A stretch of DNA of 64,000 nt from Hawksworthiomyces lignivorus. Its lineage: Eukaryota; Ascomycota; Sordariomycetes; Ophiostomatales; Ophiostomataceae. Both the position numbers and the translations under genes were made by a program. Shown piece by piece: positions 32,542-42,264 of this stretch. Within the stretch, counting starts at the first letter, position 1, and each line of letters begins with the position of its first letter. The notes under the pieces were generated by a model. The model was not told where the DNA came from. It saw nothing but the letters and a program-made list of their open reading frames with translations, and ran no database searches. Location: positions 124,001-188,000 of the forward strand of contig NTMA01000033.1 in the NCBI GenBank assembly GCA_002917075.1, in the 5' to 3' direction.

Positions 32542-35500
32542 TTAGTTGGCTGTCTTCTTGTGAAAGCCCTTTTTCCTCAGCGCCAAGAGGCCCTTTCCAG
32601 CCTTTCCTGTAGCAGCCAGGATTTCTTTGCTCTTGTGCGAGATCTGTGAGCTTGACGGGATGTTGACATGCGGCACGTGGGCCACGACTGGCCGCGACGG
32701 CGGCGGGGGCACGGCGCCGCTGTTCTCCCAGAGGGGAGCATATGCGGCTCTGGCGTACTCGGGCATCGTTATCATGGTCATGAGCCAGCTCCCGAGACCC
32801 GAATCAGCGGCTGCGTATTCGCGACGGGTCTCGGCCAGCTTCGCCATGCGATCCTGGTGTGAGCCGAAAGCTAGGCACTCCCGGAGCGTCAGGAACTGTG
32901 CCGCGCTTTCAGGAGCAGTGTAGGTGGCGGGGTTGTATTCCTGGTGCGCGGGCTGTGCTGGTTGCGCTGGTTGCGCTAGTTGCGCGGTTTCCGCAGATTC
33001 GAACGACTGAACCGGCTGGACCGGCTGAATCGCTGGTGACATCTCTGCTGGTTCGGCCGCTTGTAGAGGCTCGGGCGCTGATGCTCGCTGTGCCGACTGT
33101 GCTGTCGGCTCGTCTCCCACGTCAAGCATCGATCGTATCGGTGGCTGAGTTAGCGGTCGAGGCGCCGCTTGTTGAGTATCCAGTCCCGCAGGCGCATCCT
33201 TTGGGCTGGCCGCTGAGCTGCTGAGATTGTCAGCTGCGGCTGCAGTGTCCGATGCTGGAGATGGAGACGTTGGCTCATGCATTGCTGTAGATGCTGAGAG
33301 GGCGGAAACAGAGGCATTTGTGTCGATCCGCGGAGAATGCCTGTCAGAGTCTGTTGCAGCCGCTGCCACACCAACTACCGGCACTCCGACTTGTGGGGTC
33401 TGCGCAGCGGGCTGGCTGAGGACCGGAGGAAGCGGCGCGGCTGCAGCTGCAACTGCGACTGCCGGCGCGGCCTGTGTTTCTTCGGGATCCATCTCCCATG
33501 AAAATCGGCGACGAAGCGCAGGAGCCTTCACAAACGCTCCAGGTGCGTTTCCGGCGACTACGGGCGAAGGTGCGACAGGCGCTGGCTGGCCCTGTGGTCC
33601 AGGTACGGGAGCTGGCGTAGGGGCTGGCACAGATCCTGCAACTGCCGTACCAGCGGCAGCACCAACAGGGGCGGGTGTAATAGTGGGGTTAGGATAGGTT
33701 GTGAGAGGGGGAACAGGCGGCGGAGGATCCGAAAATGTAGAGTTGTCAGGGCGAGATTCTGCATCATCGGCAGTCCAGTAGTCGTCATAGACATCTTGCA
33801 AATAGGAACTCTCGCGGGTGAGAGTTCTGGCATGTTCGCCTTTTGCCTGCGCAGTATTATCTGGCACGCTAACGCTAGATGATTGGCCGTAGGCTGCCGC
33901 TACATCACCTGTTACTGGCTCCGACGTTTTAACAGGGCTCAACGTTCGGATAATTTCTTCACGCAGCACATCGCTCTCTTTAACCGGAGAGCTCGTCACT
34001 GTGCTAGTTGTCGCAGTACGCTCAATGTCGCGCAGTGGCAATGGGGCCGCAAAATCCTCTGAGAGGATACTAGTATCGACACGGCGGGGGTTCAGGGGCG
34101 CTGTCGCTGTGACTTGTTGTAAGGATTCTGTTGCTGGAGACGCGGCATCTACTGGCGACTGAGCCGCCGTCCCGTCCAGTGACTTCTCCTTCTCATCCCG
34201 GGACAGTTCTACAGGCGGTGATGGATTTCTCTTCTCCTCAATAACTAGCGTTTCTTTTGCCTCTGTCTGCGATTTTGCTTCTTCGGCAGAAGAGGCTGTA
34301 GTCGTAGTTGTAGCTGTTGCGGCAGAGTCACGTAATGCTGGAGTGGAGTCGCTCACGGAAGACGAGCTCTTCCGCTGCTCTGGGGTCAGCTCAGCAGACG
34401 CCGCTTTCTTTTCGGTTTCCTGAGAGGCTGCTGGGGATTTGCTGCTGCTATCGCTCGTTTCCATAGAACCAGACTCCTGCTCAATGATAGATGCCATTGC
34501 GGGCGACGCAGACAAAGACGGGACGGGTGGTGCATCGGAGGAAAGAAAGCTGCTGCCGCCGAAGAGGAGATCGGGCGCAAATGTTGAAAAGCGGCCGAAA
34601 TCGGGAAGTTTTGGGCTTGTTGAAAAGCGACGGTCGCTGTCGATGTCGGCAGGTTGTTCCGTAGCTTTAGACGCACCAGCATCGATCGAATTTTGCGGCT
34701 TGTGTTGCACCTGCTCGGGAGAGAAAGCGGCACTAGGAGGCTGAGCTGGCGGAGCGGTCGTTTCTCGCACAGAATACGGTTGGGCAGGAGTCACTCTGGC
34801 CGCGCCAGCTTCAAGACTGGTGGCGATGGTCGGAATTGCGGCTGTGGCGGGTGGCACGGGCTGTTCAGTCCTTCCCCTGGCATGCTGTCAGCGGCAACGA
34901 GCATCTAAAAAGAGAGGTGTTTGCGGTTGTAAATATTACCTTTCTGTCTGGACCGTCTCGCCGCCTTTCGGTTGCGCGTCCTCGATGGGGGCTCGCTTGT
35001 AGATGTCTGACGGACGGACAAACGGGCCACGTTGGCCACCCGTGGCAGGCGACTGGCTTCGTGGGCCAAGGGGCGAAGCCGAACGGACTTCGGCCCATGG
35101 CGACTGGATGCCGCCGGGCGGAAGGGATCCTGATCGGGCAGAAGCTGCCGCTACACCAGGAGAGGCTGCTCGGAGTTGTGGCGATGCGCGCGATGCGAGC
35201 TGTGCGCTCACTTCAGGAGCACCAGGCCCTGGTGAGCCCTGTCGCCATGGCCGCTGTGGCTGCTGCTGCTGCTGTTGCTGTTGTTGCTGTGTTTGTAAAT
35301 GCAGCAGCGGGCGTGAAGGAGAGTGGCTGTCTCTTGAATGGGGATCAGGCGTTCCGGCCGGTCCTGCGGACGAACCAGTAGCCAGTGTCACAGACGGAAG
35401 GTTTCTTGTCGCGGAAAGGTTTTGTTGCGACGGCAGTACTACGGGAGGCATTGCTGGCGCTGGCGCTGGCAGGGGCTCTTCTTCCTCGTCCTCATCCTCG

Positions 35501-35771
35501 TCGCCCCAACCACTCCCGTCATAATTGATCTTCTTGGCTTCTACCCACTTGCGCGTCTTTTTGCGGTTGACGTTTGTGGTGAACTGGGACGTCGGTGTAT
35601 TTGGGGTGCTTGGGTCGCTTGGGTCATGGCGGGATAGAGTCAGCACTTCATGCCAAAAAAGAACAGAACACACTGCTTGGAAAACATGAAGAGATAAGAC
35701 GATTTAACTAGTACTCACATGGGTGATCTACCATTTTGGTAGAAGGGACTACCATACGTGCCCTCCGCCAT
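32542..35771 (-). CDS. Disordered fungal protein with FVRPSDIYKR motif and conserved C-terminal block
   Basis: Three exons: 35719-35771, 34940-35617 and 32542-34876, giving 1021 aa. The first acceptor (just after 35618) is chosen because a CTGAC branch site lies 16 bases before it and it gives SPIDPSTPNTPTSQF in frame. The second rebuilds QTERGRTEQPVPPA. Ordered parts are short. TTNVNRKKTRKWVEAKKINY (about 32-50) is followed by an acidic run, FVRPSDIYKR is at about 215-224, and a C-terminal block of about 118 residues starts at AQFLTLRECLAFGSHQDRM and ends in a basic GKGLLALRKKGFHKK. The rest is Ser/Thr/Pro/Ala/Gln-rich. I recall similar layouts in uncharacterised filamentous-fungal proteins. 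I assign no function. It lies upstream of, and on the same strand as, the giant Gln-rich gene. Confidence 0.78.
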
Positions 35772-38620
35772 CTTGGATGTCCAATTTTCTTCCCCAAAAG
35801 TGATTCCAACTCGAGGCGCTCTTAACAATGGTATGCACGCTGTCGGATTTTCAGCCGAAGTCGACGGCGAAATGGTCCAGTCGCAGCGGCGAAAGTCAAC
35901 GTTCTTGGCCGCGTCTGTTGGGTGTGTAGTCTGACCGCCACATACGGCTCTCGTAGTGGTAGACAAAAAAAAAAGACTGAGATCGGATACAGAGGGGAAA
36001 CAAAAGGAACAGCCAAGAAAACGGAAAGTCGTAATGTGGGCGGTGATGCGACAGAAAGCTAAATGCGGGCAAAGCCTCTTAAATTTTATTCTCTTGTCGA
36101 ATTTATTATTTTTATTATGGTTCTATTACTCGTATTGCAATTTTATGAGGCAGCCCTTGGGACTTGGCTAAGCTACCCGTAGCCGAGAATGAGGTAGGAG
36201 ATCAATTACGTGGTATAGTCGCGTTATACTCCGTACGGGTACGACTACTACAGAGGATGTGGCGTTGGTGCTAAATGCTATCTGGGAGGAGTTGGCCGCC
36301 AGTTGCTGCGGCCCTTGCGAGATAATAGCCAGCAGAGAGGTGTGCGTCTTCCGCGTGCTGAAGAACCCGAAGAGCGTCTCTGCATGGGGGCTCCGCGAAA
36401 TGGTCTATACTAGCCAGATGGTGGAGTTGGAATGACGGACTAAGACGATTCGGTGCCTTTTTTCTTCTCATTTTTCAACGACGTAATTTTGCCAGGGAGG
36501 GTGTCAGGGGGACGCTGGGTGGGTCAAAGAAAAAGTACTAAACAGGTAGGTGATTGGGCAGAAGCTGATCGACGCAGGTTTTTGCCTCTGCGAATACGGA
36601 TACGTGCAGAAAAACACTACTGACGCTGGCCATCTACACCAGTGCGAAAGGTGCTGCCGAGGAGGCTGGTGATGCTGGTGATGCTGGTGCCACAAAAGCT
36701 GTGCGCACTTGCGTTTGCAATAGTTCTGTAGCTGATTGACGAAGATAAATATAAAAGGACGGCCGCTCAGCCCAAATCCGATACCATTCAGGAGAGTGGC
36801 GAGCATCGCCTGCCTCGTCATCAGCATGTCACAGCTGCCCAGCAAAGCCGCCGAAACTAGCAACCCCGCAAGTTCTGAGAGCGGCTTGCGACCTGTAAAG
36901 TCAAGCAACTAGCAGATCATTATGGCAACATGCCACTTCTCACGTATGCAGTTCCACGAGCCGTCGTTATGTTGGTATAGACCATGGGTACAATGGCATG
37001 CGCTCCTCTACATTGTAGTCCTTCTTCTCAACGCTTAGGATATGGATGTGTCCACGTTGGTACCCTGCGACTCGCTCAAGGAGAGGGCCGAGAAGACCTT
37101 CTTCTGCAGGGCTCACCGTTTCCAATTGAGACAGAAGGGGTGAATGCCAACAGGCAGGCCAAGTGAGGGATATCAAACCAACGTATATCTTTGTTTCTTT
37201 TTCTCAACAAGTTTCAGTACTGGACACAGCACATATTAGATATATCGTGGCTTACAACTGTACTACCCGTAATAGGATGTAAACCTATGGCTATAGTCGG
37301 GCTCTGACAATGCGAAAGCACACAGACGTGGCGGGAACAGACAGAGGAGACTAGGTATCCAGGAACCTGGATCGACAGGCAATTAACGACGAAAATTTAA
37401 AATTAGATTGAGGTTCATTGCTCTGTACACCGTTCGGGTTGGAACATTCCAGGATACAAGAAGTCCAACTAAAGAAGGAGAACAATAAAGAGAAAGTAAC
37501 TAATAAAATTCAGCCAGGCACAGCCGCGTCTCTGGGGAGTCGGGAAACAAACGCTGCAGGGGTTGCCGCACTAAGTTCCTACCTGGTAAAAAGGGGAAAC
37601 ATGCAGTCGATCGTATTTTCTTTTTCGCGCTCTCCCCCTTTCTAAAGTTTTGATTGCGCCTCTTTTCTCTTACGAGTGTTGAGGCGCAGGCCTTTCATGT
37701 GGTCTTCTGTCTGTCGAAGTGAATCCGCTGTGGGATAATAGCAATCCTCATCCTTTCGTAGGCATATAACGTCACTTTAGCACCACTACCTCTGTCACCT
37801 TCTTCATGAATACCGGCGCTGATCTCTGTAAATCGGGAAGATATTGCTTTTGGAGAGAACGATGTGGCTAAATGGAATGCTGCTCTGGAATTGAAACGCT
37901 TATCCCTCACATTCGCGAACTTGTCCAAGATTATTTCCGCAATGAGAGAGCCTACAATTGGTGGACGACATCTTCGGCTTCCACGTCTTTCGTTCAGATG
38001 GCAATACGTGGACTCTCTATGACCGGTTTTCATATGCTTGTCGTTATCGCTTGCCCTGCCGAAAGCCATACGGCGCCTAATAGTAAAGCTAGGTATGGGA
38101 GCAAATACAACGTCACTGCATCTGACAAACTGTAACTAGGTGTTAGCGTGCAACTGCATGACACTTTCATCCGGCAACAGATTTGGCGTCTTGTTCATAA
38201 ACGCGAAGTCGAGTGGGTATTTTGGTTCTAAATTTCTTTCAGCGAGAATAACGTAGCTATAATATCGTACTATTTTTTTTTTTTTTCAGTATCAAGACAC
38301 GGGAAACATGTGTGATACTCACATCTCTTCTGCCATGAGAGTCTCATTTTAGACGCACCGTCCTCGAAATATTTTCTTGAGCGCGAGGCAACTTCAAAGT
38401 TCCCTAGTAGTCATATAAATCTCTTTCGATTAAAGCAGGCAAGGCTTTGCAGCATCCGCACACCATGCAGATCCTGGAGTTGGTGGTTTCTAGTGAATTT
38501 CTCGTTCGTTAGAAAAATAAGATGCATCAGCTCTAATTGACCACAGACGGGTCGGCGAAGACCGTTTATTCCAAACATGCTCTGCTATTCTCTTATTCAT
38601 ACACATATACACATTTCCTC
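35772..38620. other. Intergenic, 2.8 kb
   Basis: Holds TACTCCGTA at 36227-36235 running into a CGGGTACG echo, three copies of GATGCTGGT at about 36664-36690, and poly-T at 38273-38288. A minus-strand frame at 36504-36908 has hydrophobic stretches but no recognisable family, and stops break its possible upstream extension. I do not call a gene. Confidence 0.5.
36227..36235. repeat. TACTCCGTA motif copy
   Basis: Exact copy followed by CGGGTACG, which makes a partial inverted repeat. About 450 bp upstream of the FVRPSDIYKR-motif gene. Confidence 0.8.
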
Positions 38621-39474
38621 TCAAAAATCCTGTATCCCTGTCTCCCCTGTGCGGGTTCTAGATTCGTCTTCCTCGCTTGCCCACCCCGGCGACTCCCCAT
38701 CGAACCAGGCGTCCTCTGCATCTGCCCGTGCCAGCGCATCATAATCGCTATCATCGTCGACGGCCGGATAGTCGAACCCATCGTCGCGAGCACCGCCCTG
38801 GACGAACCAATCCCGAACGAAAGCGTGCCACCGGCGGCGGGCGGCGTCGCGTGGCGGGAGATTGTCCATGTCGATATCCGGAGCAAACGGATGAGAATCT
38901 ATATCGAGATCGGCGTCCGATTCCTGACCATCGGTCGATGCTCTCTTATTTCGTGCCTCGTTCCGTATTACTAACGGCGCATTACTATCCCTGTTCCCTC
39001 CTTCCGTTGCGTTTTCACTCTCTTCTTCTTCTTCTTCTTCCTCCTCCTCCTCCACAATGTCGTCATCGTCTATCTGCCGTAGCGGCTCTGGATTTCGGAG
39101 GATGGACGCTTCCAGCACTTGGCCGAAACCCTTATCGCGAGCTTCGGCTGTTCGCTCGGCCGGCGTTTGAAATGAGCGAATCAGTGTATCATAAAGGGTG
39201 ACGTCTATATAGCAATTAGTATAAAGAAGCGTAGATGTGCTAAACAAGAAGACCTACTAGCAAACTCGCGATCGCTAGATTCGAGGTATGCTGGGTTGCG
39301 CCGAAGGAACTCTAAGCGGCGGTTCTGTACAAGGATGCGAGCTCTCTGTTGTGGCGAGCGTGACAGCCACGGCTGTGGCTGTGAAGACGAAGCAGAAGAT
39401 GGTTGGTGGCCAGTGTCTGGCACGCTGCTGCCCTCGGTGGTCGACAGATGCATTGCTATCGAAGATTCAAGCAT
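38621..39474 (-). CDS. CCDC97/DUF2052-like protein
   Basis: Two exons, 39258-39474 and 38621-39204 (intron 39205-39257, GTAGGT donor, 53 bp), giving 266 aa. Family features are in order. RILVQNRRLEFLRRNPAYL (46-64) is the N-terminal helix with the 'R-x-x-YL-x-x-x-P-x-Y' pattern. VTLYDTLIRSFQTPAERTAE follows the splice. A run of 11 Glu is at about 124-134. The C-terminal core is RRRWHAFVRDWFVQG, then FDYPAVDDDSDYD (216-228) and a DAEDAWFDGESP end. The metazoan relative CCDC97 has been linked to the SF3b part of the spliceosome. A similar role here is inference. A second in-frame Met at residue 8 could be the true start. It is divergent from the GFA gene. Confidence 0.78.
39023..39053 (-). repeat. 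TTC/TCC run encoding polyglutamate
   Basis: Mixed TTC and TCC triplets on the plus strand encode the 11-residue Glu tract of the CCDC97-like protein. Confidence 0.85.
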
Positions 39475-40114
39475 GCAGCGTTGTGAAGATTTTTGTTGGA
39501 GCTATGCCGGAGCTTCGAAACTCAATTGCTTGATAGAGGGGCAGAATATGGCGAACATCAAAGAAATTGCGGGGAAGATGCAAGAGCTCCAGCTATGCTC
39601 ACAGCTACTGTGGAGAGCTTGTGAGGCAATGTATGTACGAGTACGAGAGACGTGCAGCTGAAAGCAATGACTCCTTTGGTATATAACTCCTGCAAATGAT
39701 TTGAGAAGAAAGGATATCCGACTCTCCAAAAACATTTCCTACGCTAAGAAGGCAATTCACAATTAAGTGGCAAAGTGCAGCGCCATCGTTTTATGACTTT
39801 CACCTTTTGAATCTGTGATAGCAAGTTGTGGCTGAATGCATATTTTGCCTTCGGTTGGCTGCTTAAGTCCAGCGAGTTGGCCAAGTAGCACTTGGTTCCG
39901 CGACAGCCGTTTCGCCTGCGTTGCTGGCATTTCTCTCACAGTGCCACGAAATTAGCATTGGAGCAATCGCTTTTCTCTTTTCTACGTCAGCGTGCAATCG
40001 GCGAGTAACTTTCCCATGCAGTAAAAAATGACCAGCATGTGAGCGAAATATAAAGGAAAACCCCGAAAAGGCACAATATACGGGGCCAACAGACCATGCT
40101 ACATGAACTAAGAA
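39475..40114. other. Divergent promoter region of CCDC97-like and GFA genes
   Basis: 640 bp with no coding signal. Short 5' leaders are likely on both sides. Confidence 0.5.
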
Positions 40115-41374
40115 ATGCCGTTACAACTCAATATTTCTTGCCTCTGCGGCTCCATCGCCCAGACCGTATCTGTCCTTTCGCCCGCGACGGAGCGGCGGCT
40201 CGTGCCGCTCACTCTCTGCCACTGCACCACCTGTCGCCATACCAGCGGTGTGCTGTTCACCTCTTACATCCCAATTGATGCGCCGGGGGAATCGGGTCCG
40301 AAATTCACTGATGGGCTGACAACGTATGCTTCATCGCTGCGCACCACACGCTACTTTTGCCGAACGTGCGGCTGCCATGTGTTCCGGAGCCGGGAGCCGG
40401 AGAGCAGTGGCCATGGCGAGTCGTCTATGGCAGAGTGGGAGGTGGCAACAGGCGTCATCATAGACGAGGGCTTGTCAGACTCTGCTGATAGCGATGCACT
40501 AGAGTATGCGCGCCACGACCACGTGGCGGATACGGGCGACGGAGGGCTAGCAGTTTGGCTGCCAGCAGTAGCAGGCCGTCGGATGGAAGGACTGGCGCTG
40601 GAGCAGGCTGACGGGCTTGGGGGAGATCATGCTGTCTCCGAGACCGCCCAAGGCCGTGCCGTCTCGGCCTCTTGCCACTGTGGCAATGTCAAGTTCACGG
40701 TTCTCCCACCAGACTATGACCCCGAAGCCAGCCGGCGACCCCATTCGGGCTTTTCTGACTTGCTCGTACCGTTTGCAACGACAGATGAAGATATTGTAGC
40801 CAATCCGGGCGATGTTAAGTGGTGGCTACGGCCATCGAAGGGAGATCCGACCGCTATAACCAAAGACAGCTCTGTTAGCACTTATGACATATCTGCCTCT
40901 ACTCTTTCGCCATCCTCTTCGCTTTTCACGCGCTACTTGGCTGGAACTTGTGCATGCCGAACTTGCCGCTTGGCAACTGGCTTTGAAATCCAAACGTGGG
41001 CTTTTGTGCCACGGGCCAATATTTTGCTCGCAGACAAAGCTCTCGATTTTCACTCGGATTCTGTTCGCTGTATGCTAGCTACGTATCGATCCAGCCCAGG
41101 CGTGGAGCGCAATTTTTGCCCTTGCTGCGGTGCAACTGTGTTTTGGCATGATATATGGAGGCCAGAACTCATCGATGTCAGTGTTGGTCTTCTCCAGGAC
41201 AGTGAAGACAACAATAATGGCATGTCACGGGTCGAGTCACTGCTTGATTGGTGTTCTACCCGCGTCAGCTTCGCGGAAGAGGCACCACGTGGACGCAAAG
41301 GTGTGACTGCTGAACGAGCGGTTACGCTGGTGAAGAGTCTTGAGATAGGTATGAAATCTGCTAATTCACATTAG
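40115..41374 (+). CDS. Tandem GFA/CENP-V-domain zinc protein
   Basis: Intronless, 419 aa, with two complete GFA (DUF636) zinc domains. Domain 1 ligands are C9/C11 (SCLCG), C35/C37/C40 (CHCTTC) and C82/C85 (CRTCG). Domain 2 ligands are C187/C189 (CHCG), C279/C281/C284 (CACRTC) and C335/C338 (CPCCG). The family includes the glutathione-dependent formaldehyde-activating enzyme Gfa and the centromere protein CENP-V. Gfa assists the spontaneous reaction of formaldehyde with glutathione. Most fungal members have no proven substrate. The linker between domains (about 115-180) is variable and acidic. Twin-domain versions are known in fungi. The start follows directly from the first Cys motif at residue 9. 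Confidence 0.9.
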   Translation: MPLQLNISCLCGSIAQTVSVLSPATERRLVPLTLCHCTTCRHTSGVLFTSYIPIDAPGESGPKFTDGLTTYASSLRTTRYFCRTCGCHVFRSREPESSGHGESSMAEWEVATGVIIDEGLSDSADSDALEYARHDHVADTGDGGLAVWLPAVAGRRMEGLALEQADGLGGDHAVSETAQGRAVSASCHCGNVKFTVLPPDYDPEASRRPHSGFSDLLVPFATTDEDIVANPGDVKWWLRPSKGDPTAITKDSSVSTYDISASTLSPSSSLFTRYLAGTCACRTCRLATGFEIQTWAFVPRANILLADKALDFHSDSVRCMLATYRSSPGVERNFCPCCGATVFWHDIWRPELIDVSVGLLQDSEDNNNGMSRVESLLDWCSTRVSFAEEAPRGRKGVTAERAVTLVKSLEIGMKSANSH

Positions 41375-42264
41375 ATTGTAAGAAATAGCAGGTTATTGGT
41401 AGACCGTAAGAAAAGTGGAATCTAGTGATTGAGAGAGTAAATGCTTGCAACAGACAAAATACGTTGTAGAATAATCGCGTCCAAGACGTTGTTATTTTTA
41501 TCATTGTCTAGAGTATCCGAACGTCTGCCTTAACAACATATGCAGCCTTAAAACATTCAGGTCTCAGCCACTACGCCGCAAATGAGTATAATACTTCTCT
41601 CCGCCTTAACGAGACCTTGTCCCCTGTAGTGATTTTAATACACGAGGCTTGGTATCTTTGCCATGTCATCCAGGACATTGGCATGCTTCTTATCTTAATA
41701 CTAATGGAACCCATTAAAAACAAAAAGGTGAGTGTCTGAGGGATGGTGGTGATTAAAGAGATCCCACATGGGGATGTCGTACGATAAATATGAAATCCTG
41801 ATACCATCGATCTAAGATAGAATAGAGGTTGCGGTATTTGAAAGGCGTCTTTAGGATCCATTGACTATACTTCGGACGTGAGCGGATATTACACCTGAAT
41901 AGCTTGTCCCCTCTGATGACGACAATTGGCATGTCTGAGATGTCAGGCTATTCATGAATGAGGCTTTTGGCGCAGGGGTTTCTGGTGGCTGTTCACGATG
42001 AGGTTTAGTACATTTGATGTATGGACAGCAGAGGAACCACCGACTTTCCTTTTGCTGGCCGGACAATCGCTGACTTGTGCTAAGTTCAACATCGACTTAG
42101 AATCGGGTTAATGATGCTTTTGAGTTTCTCTTTGTAGGTCGCTCGATACGTGTAGCCAGAAAATTGTCAGTTTCTTGAGACTTTATGCTGGTTCGGTGCC
42201 TGGCTTCAGTTTTTGCTGCATCGTCGGAAGTAGCCATCTCCGAAATAACGCCTTTGCATGAGCA
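41375..42264. other. Intergenic between convergent GFA and Tad2 genes
   Basis: 890 bp holding both 3' regions. No gene, repeat or RNA recognised. Confidence 0.55.

Noticed and set aside
36504..36908. Minus-strand frame with DFTGRKPLSELAG and hydrophobic stretches, resembling a transporter fragment
   Set aside because: The match is vague, stops interrupt the upstream continuation, and no second transporter motif or splice path was found.
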